NCBI RefSeq assembly: GCF_000429445.1
Contig: NZ_AUBW01000027.1
Coordinates: forward strand, 1 to 64,000
DNA: 64,000 nt
Source of the DNA: Algoriphagus terrigena DSM 22685
GTDB taxonomy: Bacteria > Bacteroidota > Bacteroidia > Cytophagales > Cyclobacteriaceae
Direction of reading: 5' to 3'
Below are positions 43,620 through 53,215 of the stretch, piece by piece; the stretch's first letter is position 1, and each line of letters begins with the position of its first letter. Below the pieces are notes generated by a model that saw only the letters and a list, made by a program, of their open reading frames with translations, did no database searches and was not told where the DNA came from. A program made the translations under genes and the position numbers.

Positions 43620-44318
43620 TTATAAGGGGATGATGGTCTTTTCTATCTCAGGCAGAAACAGGGGGCCGATGGGTAATTCTGTATTCCTGATCCAGAGACT
43701 TTTTTTGTCAAATTTCAGGATCCTGTTCTTGGCAACGATATAAGACCGGTGAATCCGCAAAAAGCCTTGCGCTGAAAGCAGCACTTCCGCTTCACTCATC
43801 GTCAGCCGGGTGATGACCTTTCGGCCTTCCAAGACCAGCTGGACATAATTGCCCAGGGCTTCGGCATACAACAGATCCTTGAACTCGACCCTGATATTCT
43901 CGTAGCCGCTTTTGACAAAGATGAAGGGCTGCTGGGGTGGGGCAGCGGGTAGGTTTTCCCGAAGGGCATGTTGTTCATAGGCCTTGTTGCAGGCCTTCAG
44001 AAACCGGGTCAGCGAAAAAGGCTTGAGCAAATAGTCGATGGCATCATATTCAAATCCTTCGATCGCATGCTCACTGTAGGCCGTGGTGAAGACGATCATG
44101 GGCGGATTGGGAACAGATTTCAGAAATTCGAAGCCCGACATGTCCGGCATCTTGATATCAAGGAAGATCAGATCCACCGCATTCGGTTTTAGAAATTGCA
44201 TCGCTTCCAGTCCGCTGGAGAAATATCCGACCATCTCGACAAACGTCACCTTGTCGGTAAGGCCCTGTATCACGTCCAAGGCAATGGGCTCGTCATCAAT
44301 GGCTATTGCTTTCAGCAT
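43620..44318 (-). CDS. LytTR-family response regulator
   Basis: The 232-residue protein has a receiver domain (acidic pair D8/D9, phospho-acceptor D54 in FLDIKMPDMSG, YLLKPFS lysine) and a LytTR DNA-binding domain (about 130-230: FIFVKSGYENIRVEFKDLLY, LTMSEAEVLL, FLRIHRSYIVAKNRI). It overlaps the sensor gene by 7 bp and precedes the serine hydrolase by 12 bp, so the kinase, regulator and hydrolase form one operon. Confidence 0.95.
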   Translation of the reverse strand: MLKAIAIDDEPIALDVIQGLTDKVTFVEMVGYFSSGLEAMQFLKPNAVDLIFLDIKMPDMSGFEFLKSVPNPPMIVFTTAYSEHAIEGFEYDAIDYLLKPFSLTRFLKACNKAYEQHALRENLPAAPPQQPFIFVKSGYENIRVEFKDLLYAEALGNYVQLVLEGRKVITRLTMSEAEVLLSAQGFLRIHRSYIVAKNRILKFDKKSLWIRNTELPIGPLFLPEIEKTIIPL

Positions 44319-45844
44319 TGCAGTGTCAGTTTAACGGTAAACTCCCGATCTGTTTCCCGAATATCCAAGGTATGCCGGTTGGGATACATCAGCTGCAGTC
44401 TTCCTGTCACATTTTTCAGCCCAATCCCGGATATCTCCTTTTCCGGGTCGCTGTCGTCCTTGTGGATGCTGTTTCGCACCTCAAATTCCACCAGTTTTTC
44501 CCGGCATTGTAATTCGATCCTGATCCACGATCTTTCTTTCAGGCTGATCCCGTGTTTGAAGGCGTTTTCCACGAAGGGGATCAACAACATAGGCGGGATC
44601 TCATTGTTGCAGTTCCTCTCTTCGATCTCATCTTCAATGCTGATCAGGGGAGAGTCCACTATCCGGAGCTTTTGGAGGGAAATATAGTTTTTCAGATACT
44701 CCATCTCTTTGTACATCGGGATCCGGTCCAGGGTGTTTTCGTGAAGCATAAACCGCATCATGTCCCCCAACTTTTGGATACCCTCGGCGGTCTTGTCCGA
44801 GTCGCCTTTGAGCGCAGTTCCATAGAGTGTGTTGAGTGCATTGAACAGAAAGTGCGGATTGATCTGAGACTTCAGAAACTGGAGGGATGCATCCGACTTG
44901 GCCAAAGCGGTTTCCATCCTGATGGATTGCAGGATGCGGTCTTTTCGCTGGTTGTAGATTATCCAGAATATCGGGGTGGCAACCAAAATCAAGGACCCCC
45001 AATAGAATACCGGGACAATAAGCCGGTGGCTGAAAAGCAGCAGGAGTCCGGGTATAGCACAGATGAATGTCGCAATCACGATCCGGAGGAGAACGGGCCG
45101 GGACAAAACCGCTTTCCCCTCCATAAATGGGAAGAGCCAGAAGGTCAGGTATAGGTAGAGTCCGATCACCGGCAGCACGAAAAAAAGGTATCGGAGGAAG
45201 TCCTGGTGAAGTGGGTTGCTGATGATCACAACGCACCAAAATACGATGAGCAGCGGGGTCGCGTTGTTGACCACCATGATCCAGTAGTCTCTTTTCACCC
45301 TTTTTCGCTCAATAAGCCAGATGATCAATTCTCTTGCTCCGGCCAGTGCGGTGACCAGCGCTACTGCTGCCAAGGTCCGTCCAAAACCAAAGAATAAATT
45401 GGACATCGGGTGCTCATTGTAGCCGGCAATAGCCAACAGTTGGTAGCCCCCATAATTGAATAAATGCGGCCGGGCATAAAAAGAGATAGCATTGATCCCG
45501 ATGGCAAGCAGCGAGCCTACACACAGGAGGGAAAAGAGCGCCAGCAAGATTCGTTTGGAAAGGAGCCGCTCGATATCTTCTCCGTTGATCCGTTTGAAAG
45601 AAAGCAGGACCCAAACGTTAATCAGGAGGTAGACTCCAAATACCAATAGGGGAGCGCTCAACTGCGGAATCAGGACGTTCTTCCAAAAGGAAAAAGGAAT
45701 ACCATTCTCCTTAAATGGCGCTGAATAATCCTGCTCCAACTCATTGATCGAATGGTCATTAACCATCATCAGTAAAAGGATGAGTTGCCACAGGACTAAG
45801 ACGGCAATGCCGATCATTTCATGTTGTCTCCATCTGACTTTCAT
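44312..45844 (-). CDS. LytS-type sensor histidine kinase
   Basis: 510 residues from the ATG at 45844 (MKVRWRQHEMIGIAVLVLWQ); an upstream extension to 45988 lacks coding character. At least eight hydrophobic helices occupy about residues 10-315. The His_kinase region follows with QFLKSQINPHFLFNALNTLY (phospho-His in NPHFLFN), then an HATPase domain with IPFVENAFKHGIS and GIGLKNVTGRLQLMYP. No extracytoplasmic sensor domain is seen; the membrane domain is likely the sensor. The partner is the overlapping LytTR regulator. Confidence 0.95.
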   Translation of the reverse strand: MKVRWRQHEMIGIAVLVLWQLILLLMMVNDHSINELEQDYSAPFKENGIPFSFWKNVLIPQLSAPLLVFGVYLLINVWVLLSFKRINGEDIERLLSKRILLALFSLLCVGSLLAIGINAISFYARPHLFNYGGYQLLAIAGYNEHPMSNLFFGFGRTLAAVALVTALAGARELIIWLIERKRVKRDYWIMVVNNATPLLIVFWCVVIISNPLHQDFLRYLFFVLPVIGLYLYLTFWLFPFMEGKAVLSRPVLLRIVIATFICAIPGLLLLFSHRLIVPVFYWGSLILVATPIFWIIYNQRKDRILQSIRMETALAKSDASLQFLKSQINPHFLFNALNTLYGTALKGDSDKTAEGIQKLGDMMRFMLHENTLDRIPMYKEMEYLKNYISLQKLRIVDSPLISIEDEIEERNCNNEIPPMLLIPFVENAFKHGISLKERSWIRIELQCREKLVEFEVRNSIHKDDSDPEKEISGIGLKNVTGRLQLMYPNRHTLDIRETDREFTVKLTLQC

Positions 45845-46051
45845 AGCGGGGATTTTCAGTAATATTAGATAGGGGCAGAGACTCTTTCCGGGATAAGTGA
45901 CTAACCCATTAAAAAATGTGACGAAAGTGCCTGAATGAAAATTGGCGACGATAAAAGGGTTTGGAAATGGGTTGGTATAGACCGTCATTGCGCCTGCCCG
46001 TGGAGGGAGGGATCAACTGAGCCACGGGCTGGCCTCCCAAGCTAGACAAAC

Positions 46052-46093
46052 AGTGAAGCCCTTCAGGAATCCAATTCCCTGAAGGGCTTCACT
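46052..46093 (-). terminator. Strong terminator of the RND operon
   Basis: AGTGAAGCCCTTCAGG (46052-46067) pairs perfectly over 16 bp with CCTGAAGGGCTTCACT (46078-46093). It lies 13 bp after the outer-membrane-factor stop codon and may work in both directions. Confidence 0.85.
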
Positions 46094-46105
46094 TTGTTAG
46101 GGAAG

Positions 46106-47518
46106 CTATTTCCAACCGCCTCCCAAAGCGCGGTAGAGCTCGATGGAGGCATCCAGCTGTGAACGCTTCACAGCAGCCTGGTCGAGTTGGCTTTGGAGGA
46201 GATTTCCCTGGGCAGTAATCACTTCCAGGTAGTTGGCTACGCCGTTCTCAAACAGCATATCCGCATCGGAAACGGCAGACTGAAGTGTCTCCGTCCTTCG
46301 GTCAATGATGGATTGGCGGGCTTTCAGTTTTTCAGTCTGCACCAGCGCATCCGACACTTCTTTGACTGCGGTCAGGACGGACTGGCGGAACTGGAAAACT
46401 GTCTGCTCACGCTCCAGCTTGGCTGTTTCAAAAGCGGTCTTCAGCCTTTTCCTGTTGAGGATGGGCTGCGCTACACTCGCACCCACGATGCCAAATACGG
46501 ATGCAGGAACATTAAACCAGTTGGTAGCTTCAAAGGCATTGAGCCCGGCGGCCGCAGTGATTCGGAAACTCGGATACATATTGGCTTGGGCCACTCCAAC
46601 TGCAGCATTTGCTGACTGCAGCCCCAGTTCGGCGGCTTTGACATCCGGCCTTGCCTGTACCAAGTCTACCGGCACTCCGGTAGCGAGCAAGTCAGGAACG
46701 GGTACGGTATCCGGTAAGCGGGACCGTTGGATGGCCTTTGGAAAAGCTCCGGTAAGGATACTCAGGGTATTCTCCTCCACTGTGATCTGGGACTCGATCA
46801 AGGGGATCAACTGCTCTGCCTGCATCAGCTGGGCAGCGGCTTGCTGCTGTGCCAGTGAGGTGACCAATCCCGATTCAAACTGGAGATCAACAATGAATTT
46901 GGTGTTTTCGCTGAGTTTGAAATTACTTGTGGCCACTTCCAGCTGGGAGTCCAGCATCAGCAGGTTATAATAGCTTCTTGCCACCAAGGCGATGATGCCT
47001 GTCTGCAGGGCCTTTTGGGCCTCCACGGTCTGAAGGTACTCGGCCAATGCCTGTTTCTTCTGGCTTCTTATCTTTCCCCAGATGTCTGCCTCCCAGGAGA
47101 CAGCGCCCTGCAAGAGGAAATCTTCCAGATGATTCCGTTCCAGAAAAGTGCTTGTGCTTAATCCGTTTAGGCTGTTGTCCGAGAACCTGCTGGAGACTGC
47201 GCCGATCTGAAGGTCAACTTCCGGCACATTTCCCCATTTGGCTTGCTTAAGTTGCCATTGTGCGATTTCGATATTGCTGTGGGCGACAGCAAGGTCGTTG
47301 TTTTTCTGAATGGCACTGTCAATCAGTGTTTTCAGATTGGGATCCTGAAAAAACTCTTCCCAGGAAAGGGTGCCTAGGCTGGCTGTATCTGTCGAGGACG
47401 GCCCCCGGAATTGCTCTGGGATGGCATCTTCGGGGACTGAAATGTCCTTGGACACCTGGCAGGAAACAGCCACTGCCAGTATCAGTAAGGCGGAGATAAG
47501 ATTAAAATATGGTTTCAT
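46106..47518 (-). CDS. RND efflux outer-membrane factor (TolC/NodT family lipoprotein)
   Basis: 470 residues from the ATG at 47518 (MKPYFNLISALLILAVAVSC), with a lipobox Cys at residue 20. Two long helical OEP repeats follow: AIQKNNDLAVAHSNIEIAQW...SWEADIWGKIRSQKKQALAE and RPDVKAAELGLQSANAAVGV...TAVKEVSDALVQTEKLKARQ. The RPDV and WEADIWGK motifs are family marks. It forms the outer-membrane channel for the permease encoded upstream. Confidence 0.94.
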   Translation of the reverse strand: MKPYFNLISALLILAVAVSCQVSKDISVPEDAIPEQFRGPSSTDTASLGTLSWEEFFQDPNLKTLIDSAIQKNNDLAVAHSNIEIAQWQLKQAKWGNVPEVDLQIGAVSSRFSDNSLNGLSTSTFLERNHLEDFLLQGAVSWEADIWGKIRSQKKQALAEYLQTVEAQKALQTGIIALVARSYYNLLMLDSQLEVATSNFKLSENTKFIVDLQFESGLVTSLAQQQAAAQLMQAEQLIPLIESQITVEENTLSILTGAFPKAIQRSRLPDTVPVPDLLATGVPVDLVQARPDVKAAELGLQSANAAVGVAQANMYPSFRITAAAGLNAFEATNWFNVPASVFGIVGASVAQPILNRKRLKTAFETAKLEREQTVFQFRQSVLTAVKEVSDALVQTEKLKARQSIIDRRTETLQSAVSDADMLFENGVANYLEVITAQGNLLQSQLDQAAVKRSQLDASIELYRALGGGWK

Positions 47519-47717
47519 CTGTTCATGTTTTTTAAAGGTCTTCTGGAATCTCCCATGCACCCCGATGATATCGCGGTTTTGCTCCAGATGCTGTATCCGG
47601 CATGGTCGGTTTCCAATGACTCTGCTTGGATTTTTTCAGTGAGATAGCCATGACGGCTCAGCCTCCTTTTTGAGGAGTACCGGAACACATCTTGACGGGA
47701 TTAATCGTTAGGATTGG

Positions 47718-50700
47718 TTAGTGAACAGCCAGCTCCTCTTCGCGGACTTGCACCGTTGGACTGCTTTTGGAGATTTTTTCGTGCAGGCGCTGAAACACGA
47801 TGAACAACACCGGGATGATGAACACGCCCAGGATGACACCGGAGAGCATGCCCCCTGCAGCACCGATGCTGATCGAGTGGTTGCCCATCGCAGACGGTCC
47901 TTTGGCAAACATCATCGGGATCAGTCCCACCGTGAATGCCAGGGAAGTCATGATGATCGGTCTTAGTCGCAGCCTTGATGCTTCAATTGCAGAAGCCATC
48001 AGCGAATTGCCGGCCTTTCTTCGTTGGGAGGCAAACTCCACGATGAGGATCGCATTCTTGGCCAAAAGGCCGATCAGCATCACCAGGGCTACCTGCACGT
48101 AGATATTGTTCTCTATTCCGGCAAGCCCGATTGCCATAAATACTCCCAAAATCCCTGTAGGAATCGAAAGTATCACCGCGAAAGGCAGTATATAGCTCTC
48201 ATACTGTGCCGAAAGGAGGAAATAAATGAATAACAGGGAGAGCAGGAAGATGATGACCGATTGCCCTCCGGACCCCACTTCCTCCTTGGTCATCCCGGTA
48301 AACTCAAACCCGTACCCATTCGGCAGGTGAATGGCAGCGACCTCTCTGACGGCCTCCAGTGCATCTCCGGAACTATAACCGGGAGCCGCCATCGCATTGA
48401 CTCCGATGGAGTTAAAGAGGTTGTATCTGGATACGGTTTCCGGACCATATACCCGGTGTAGGCTGGCCAGCGTGTTGACGGGCACCGCCTCACCCCGGAT
48501 GTTTTTCACATAGATGCCATCCAGGGAGGATAGATCGGTCCTGGCCGATTGTTCAGCTTGCACCATCACCCGATAGTATTTGCCAAACCGGTTGAAATCA
48601 GAAGCCTGAGTACTGCCGAAGTAAGCTTGGATGGTCTGCAGCACATCTTTCACATTGACTTGAAGTTGGGCTGCCTTGATCTCGTCTACGACCAGGTCGT
48701 ATTGGGGATAGTCGGACCTGAAGGAAGTGAAGGCTATGGCTATTTCCTCCCGCTTCATCAACTCGGAGATAAAGGTACCGCCCACTTCGCTAAACTTTTG
48801 CAGGGAACCACCGGTCTTGTCCTGGAGCACGATTTCCAGTCCGTCCACGTTGCTGAATCCCGGCACGGTAGGGAAGGTGAAGACAAAGAAGTTCGCTCCT
48901 TTGATTACCGACAGCTTCTCGCTGACCAGTTTCATGATCTCGTTGATATCACTGACGCTGCCCCGCTGCTTGGCCGGCTTGAGCAGGATGAAGGACACGC
49001 CGGCAGATGGACTGGCGGACTGGGTAAGGATATTAAATCCGGACATCATGTTGAGCGTACGCTGGAATTCCATGTCACCGAGGATTTCCTCGGCCTCCCG
49101 CATCACGGCCTGGGTACGATCCAGCGAAGCTCCGGCCGGGAGCGAAAGCGACACCGCGATGAAGCCCTGATCCTCCGAAGGAATAAATCCCGATGGTGTC
49201 CGTTGTACCAGCACCACGGTAGCCAACGTAACCAAAGCCAGTCCGGCAAGACTCCACCATTTTTTCTGCATCATAAACCGGATGCTTCCGGTGTAGTTGG
49301 CCGTAAGCTTGTCAAAGCCGGTATTGAATCCCACAAAAAACTTCTCCCTGAAGGATAGGTTTTTGGATCCGGTCTTTGGATCAGCATGCTTGTCTTTCAA
49401 AAACAATGCGGCCAGGGCAGGACTCAGAGTCAGTGCATTCAATGCAGAGATCAGGATCGCAATAGCCAACGTGAAGGCGAACTGTCTGTAAAACACACCC
49501 GTGGATCCTTCCATAAAGCCTACGGGTAAGAACACGGAGGCCATGACCAGCGTGATCGAAATAATGGCTCCGGTGATTTCCCTCATCGCCGATGTGGTGG
49601 CAGCCTTTGGGGGAAGCCGGTCATGCTCCATCTTGGAGTGAACCGCTTCCACGACCACGATTGCATCATCGACTACGATGCCTATCGCCAGTACCAGGGC
49701 GAACAGGGTCAGGAGATTGATCGAAAACCCGAACAGCATCATGAAGAAAAATGTGCCCAGGATCGCCACCGGCACCGCAATGGCCGGGATCAGCGTGGAT
49801 CTGAAATCCTGAAGAAACAGGAAGACCACGATGAACACGAGGATAAACGCCTCGATCAGGGTGGTGACCACCTGGTCTACTGACTGGTCCAGGGAATCCT
49901 TGGTATTGTACAGGATGAGATATTCCACCCCCTCGGGGAAGTCCTTTTCCGCTTTCTTCATGAATTCAGCGATCGCAATCTGAATCTCGCTCGCATTGGA
50001 TCCAGCTATCTGAAATGATGCGATGTTTACACCGGGCTTACTATCCACGCTGGTGAAATTGTCATAGGCATAGGAGCCCAGCTCAATTCTTGCCACATCC
50101 TTTAGCCTCAGCAGTGTCCCGTCCTCATTTGCCCGGACCACGATGTTTTCATATTGCTCCGGCTGGTTGAGTTTTCCCTGATACTTGACCACATACTCAA
50201 AGGATTCCTGGCTGCTCTGTCCGAGTTTGCCCGGAGCAGCTTCCAGACTTTTGTCCTGGATGGCGGCAACGACCTCTCTGGGAGTAAGGTTGTAGGTGGC
50301 CATCTGTGCAGGGTCCATCCATACTCTCATGGAGTAATCTTTGTTGCCGCCGAAGATCATCGATTGACCCACTCCGGGGATACGCTTGATTTCCGGGATG
50401 ATGTTGATCTGGGAATAGTTTGCGAGAAACGTCTGATCGTAGGTTTCAGGGTCTTCAGAATACAGGGACACCACCATCAACAGGCTGTTTTGCTGCTTGG
50501 CCGTGGTGATCCCTGCCTGGACCACTTCCACCGGGAGCTGGCTGGTAGCCTGTGCCACGCGGTTTTGTACATTGACGGCGGCCTGGTCTGGATCTGTGCC
50601 CAGTCTGAAGTACACCGTGATGATCAGGGAACCGTCATTGCTGGCCGTAGAACTCATATGGCTCATGTTTTCCACGCCATTGATGGATTCTTCCAGAGAC

Positions 50701-50888
50701 GGAGCGACGGACCGGAGGAGTGTTTCTGCATTGGCCCCCGGATAGAGCGCCACTACCTGTACGGCAGGGGGAGCGATGTCCGGAAACTGTTGCAGCGGCA
50801 GCGTGTACATACCGAGCACGCCCAGTATGACCAATAGGATTGAGATAACAGACGCCAGTACCGGCCTGTCTATAAATTTTTGAAACAT
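47718..50888 (-). CDS. RND multidrug efflux permease (HAE1/AcrB family)
   Basis: The 1056-residue inner-membrane pump begins MFQKFIDRPVLASVISILLV and carries two homologous six-helix halves with large periplasmic loops. Diagnostic pieces are LALVLAIGIVVDDAIVVVEA (proton-relay Asp pair), GAIISITLVMASVFLPVGFM, and in the second half LLAKNAILIVEFASQRRKAG. It expels drugs or solvents by proton antiport. The 15-bp gap to the adaptor gene and 199-bp gap to the channel gene give the operon order adaptor-permease-channel. Confidence 0.97.
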   Translation of the reverse strand: MFQKFIDRPVLASVISILLVILGVLGMYTLPLQQFPDIAPPAVQVVALYPGANAETLLRSVAPSLEESINGVENMSHMSSTASNDGSLIITVYFRLGTDPDQAAVNVQNRVAQATSQLPVEVVQAGITTAKQQNSLLMVVSLYSEDPETYDQTFLANYSQINIIPEIKRIPGVGQSMIFGGNKDYSMRVWMDPAQMATYNLTPREVVAAIQDKSLEAAPGKLGQSSQESFEYVVKYQGKLNQPEQYENIVVRANEDGTLLRLKDVARIELGSYAYDNFTSVDSKPGVNIASFQIAGSNASEIQIAIAEFMKKAEKDFPEGVEYLILYNTKDSLDQSVDQVVTTLIEAFILVFIVVFLFLQDFRSTLIPAIAVPVAILGTFFFMMLFGFSINLLTLFALVLAIGIVVDDAIVVVEAVHSKMEHDRLPPKAATTSAMREITGAIISITLVMASVFLPVGFMEGSTGVFYRQFAFTLAIAILISALNALTLSPALAALFLKDKHADPKTGSKNLSFREKFFVGFNTGFDKLTANYTGSIRFMMQKKWWSLAGLALVTLATVVLVQRTPSGFIPSEDQGFIAVSLSLPAGASLDRTQAVMREAEEILGDMEFQRTLNMMSGFNILTQSASPSAGVSFILLKPAKQRGSVSDINEIMKLVSEKLSVIKGANFFVFTFPTVPGFSNVDGLEIVLQDKTGGSLQKFSEVGGTFISELMKREEIAIAFTSFRSDYPQYDLVVDEIKAAQLQVNVKDVLQTIQAYFGSTQASDFNRFGKYYRVMVQAEQSARTDLSSLDGIYVKNIRGEAVPVNTLASLHRVYGPETVSRYNLFNSIGVNAMAAPGYSSGDALEAVREVAAIHLPNGYGFEFTGMTKEEVGSGGQSVIIFLLSLLFIYFLLSAQYESYILPFAVILSIPTGILGVFMAIGLAGIENNIYVQVALVMLIGLLAKNAILIVEFASQRRKAGNSLMASAIEASRLRLRPIIMTSLAFTVGLIPMMFAKGPSAMGNHSISIGAAGGMLSGVILGVFIIPVLFIVFQRLHEKISKSSPTVQVREEELAVH

Positions 50889-50903
50889 GTTCTGGGAGGT
50901 GGT

Positions 50904-52034
50904 TTACTTCTTAGTCAAATAATTCTCAGTGGGTTGCGGATCGATGACCGAACCTTCTTGCAGGGTTTCAAAGCCTTTGTATACAATTCGGTCGCCGGGT
51001 TTGACGCCCTGACTCACCAGATACTCCTGTCCGCTTCTTCCTATAATCGAGATGGGCTGCTTGGTCACCTGGTTGTCTTTGCCCACGGTGAAGACGAAGA
51101 CTTTATCCTGAATCTCGACAGTCGCTTCATGCGGAACCAGGATGGCATCTTCATGGGGCAGATTCAGCTGCACCCGTCCGGTATTTCCTGATCTCAGCAG
51201 CCCCTTGGAGTTGGGAAATGTGGCCCGGAAGGTAATCGTACCGGTATTTCTGTTGAACTGGCCATCCACCATATCCACTTTTCCCGTCTCAGGATAGGGG
51301 TTGTGGTCTGCCAGTAGCATGGAGACCGCGGGGAGGTTTTTGATTTTTTCATCCAGCGTTTCACCTTCAAATTGGTTTTTGAAATTGATAAACGCGGTCT
51401 CACCCAGGGCGAAATAAACATGGACTTCATGTACGTCGGAGAGTGTCGTCAGGGGAAGCGGATCGGTAGGGGAGACCAGCGTGCCCTGTTTTTTGGAAAG
51501 CCTGCCTACATAGCCACTGACAGAGGCCTGCACCAGCGTGTATCCGAGGTTAATCTTGGCTGTCCCCAACAAGGCCTTTGCCTGTTCCAGATTGGCTGCG
51601 GCCATCTGTTTGGCAGCCACAGCTGTCTTGAGCTGGAACTCAGAGACGACCTTGTTTGCAACTAGAGGCGTGTATTTCTCTACTTCCAGTTCCGCCTGGA
51701 CCAAAGCTGCCTCGGCACCACTGAGATTGGCTTGAGCTTGGTTCAGCGCCTCACGGAAGGGGTTTTCATCTATCTTAAACAAAGGCTGGCCCTTTGAAAC
51801 ATATGAGCCCTCATCCACAAAGATCCTGTCCAGATAGCCGCTGACCTGCGGACGGATCTCCAAGTCTGCGGTGCCCTCTATGGTGGCAGGGTATTCTACC
51901 GTGGTGAAGGCGGTGGACTGTTTGATTTCGATGACTGGCAGGGAAGGAGCTGCCGGAGTCGGATTAGTTGAATGGGCAGGGCTGCAGCCTTCAAGGAAAA
52001 TTAGTCCTGCGACGATATAGATAAGGCTTTTCAT
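50904..52034 (-). CDS. RND efflux adaptor (membrane fusion protein), lipoprotein
   Basis: 376 residues from the ATG at 52034 (MKSLIYIVAGLIFLEGCSPA), with a lipobox Cys at residue 17. The biotinyl-lipoyl-like barrel (VSGYLDRIFVDEGSYVSKGQPLF is its core), a helical hairpin (about 100-165), a beta barrel (VHVYFALGETAFINF) and the membrane-proximal domain (VLVPHEATVEIQDKVFVF type) are in the usual order. It bridges permease and outer-membrane channel. First gene of the operon; operator-like repeats lie upstream. Confidence 0.95.
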   Translation of the reverse strand: MKSLIYIVAGLIFLEGCSPAHSTNPTPAAPSLPVIEIKQSTAFTTVEYPATIEGTADLEIRPQVSGYLDRIFVDEGSYVSKGQPLFKIDENPFREALNQAQANLSGAEAALVQAELEVEKYTPLVANKVVSEFQLKTAVAAKQMAAANLEQAKALLGTAKINLGYTLVQASVSGYVGRLSKKQGTLVSPTDPLPLTTLSDVHEVHVYFALGETAFINFKNQFEGETLDEKIKNLPAVSMLLADHNPYPETGKVDMVDGQFNRNTGTITFRATFPNSKGLLRSGNTGRVQLNLPHEDAILVPHEATVEIQDKVFVFTVGKDNQVTKQPISIIGRSGQEYLVSQGVKPGDRIVYKGFETLQEGSVIDPQPTENYLTKK

Positions 52035-52129
52035 GGAGTTGTGTCTGTTTTTGTGGTGAAAAGTTGAGTTGGTTTTGTGGGGTGTGGGATTAAGCATGAT
52101 ACAGTACCGGTTTAACTAGAATAGAAAAT

Positions 52130-52143
52130 CTAACATCGTTAAG
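52130..52143. promoter_or_regulatory. Candidate TetR half-site upstream of the RND operon
   Basis: CTAACATCGTTAAG resembles the three other CTAACAnTGT(T)AAA sites around the tetR gene. It is about 100 bp before the adaptor start. Confidence 0.5.
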
Positions 52144-52223
52144 TAGATGGCAAGGGGTGTTCTGTTTTTGTGTCCTGGTTTTCATAGGATCAGTTGGTTT
52201 TAGGAATGGAGAGAGGATATGGG

Positions 52224-52274
52224 CTAACAATGTAAAATCGGGTGTCGAAAAGAGCCGGTATTTTACAGTGTTAG
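52224..52274. promoter_or_regulatory. Long inverted repeat, candidate TetR operator
   Basis: CTAACAATGTAAAAT (52224-52238) and ATTTTACAGTGTTAG (52260-52274) are inverted with one mismatch in 15, 21 bp apart. It lies between the tetR stop and the adaptor start. It may be an operator pair; a terminator is less likely because no T run follows on the minus strand. Confidence 0.65.
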
Positions 52275-52310
52275 ATTATTTTATATTGATAGTAAAAAAG
52301 GGAAAAAAAA

Positions 52311-52907
52311 TTATCCCTGTTGAATTGCTTTGATTATGCCTCCGATAGCATCGTTGAGAATCTGGTTGTTCATTTTAGTGGAAAGTCCGTCGCCTACAAT
52401 ATTGATGGATACGAGTCCGTGAATGACTGAGAAAAACGTGAAGTACTTCTGTTTACAATCTTCCATCGTATGCTCATATCCTGACATCAATTGGTCAATT
52501 ACCGGGCAAAAACGCTTGGAAGGCAACTGCGCTTCACCGACCATTGCGATACAGCATGTCATCTCAACCCCAAACATGACCTGATAGATCTCCCGGTTGT
52601 TGAGGGCGAAGTCCCAATAGGCCAGCCACATGTCATAGAGCTGCTTCTCCGGTTCTGCATGCTTAGCTTGTTCTTTTTCCAACACCTTATCCAAAGCTTC
52701 GAATCCCATCTTGGTCAATTCATTCAAGATGGCGTCCTTATTGTCGAAGTACTCATAGATAATAGGCGCGGTGTACTCGATCCGGTCGGCAATCTTCCGC
52801 ATACTGAGCCCTTTCCAGCCTTCTTCTTTGACGATTTCAAAGGCAGCGGTGAGGATATTGCTTCTAGTCTCCTCTTTCAGTCTCAATATTCGGTCTTTGC
52901 TTCCCAT
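52311..52907 (-). CDS. TetR family repressor
   Basis: 198 residues from the ATG at 52907 (MGSKDRILRLKEETRSNILT); a longer open frame to 53039 includes the putative operator and is not coding. HTH region: AAFEIVKEEGWKGLSMRKIA then DRIEYTAPIIYEYFDNKDAI. The C-terminal ligand domain has VMFGVEMTCCIAM with adjacent Cys. Same strand as and upstream of the RND operon; CTAACA-type sites occur both before its own start and before the adaptor gene, so it probably represses itself and the pump. Confidence 0.93.
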   Translation of the reverse strand: MGSKDRILRLKEETRSNILTAAFEIVKEEGWKGLSMRKIADRIEYTAPIIYEYFDNKDAILNELTKMGFEALDKVLEKEQAKHAEPEKQLYDMWLAYWDFALNNREIYQVMFGVEMTCCIAMVGEAQLPSKRFCPVIDQLMSGYEHTMEDCKQKYFTFFSVIHGLVSINIVGDGLSTKMNNQILNDAIGGIIKAIQQG

Positions 52908-52929
52908 TTTTTTATATGAGTTAAACGGT

Positions 52930-52943
52930 CTAACAGTGTTAAA
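52930..52943. promoter_or_regulatory. Candidate TetR operator upstream of tetR
   Basis: CTAACAGTGTTAAA has the palindromic core TAACA-G-TGTTA, 23 bp before the tetR ATG. It is the most symmetrical of the four sites. Confidence 0.65.
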
Positions 52944-53215
52944 TGGAATAAGTTCACAATGACTTATCTTTTTTTCAAAATTGCTGAAAAAATTTAGAAC
53001 GACCGGCTCCTCATTGAATCCAGGGCATACTACTGGCAATCTGCGCTGAATTTTTAACTTGGCGGAGCGGCATAGAAATCCATGAATGAAGAAAACCAGC
53101 TTAATTTATTTTGCATTCTGAGTGTCGAAGGTCTGCCAGACACCTGAACCTGAGCACAAAGAATAAGTTTTGAACTTAAGCTCCGTTCCTTTAAAGGATC
53201 GCAAGAGAACATAAA
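52944..53215. other. Divergent intergenic region
   Basis: Promoter space for tetR (minus) and the DUF1905 gene (plus). No gene seen. Confidence 0.4.

Noticed and set aside
48549..49358. 269-codon open frame antisense to the RND permease
   Set aside because: It lies wholly inside the well-supported permease gene on the opposite strand, has no domain character and reflects codon bias of the real gene.
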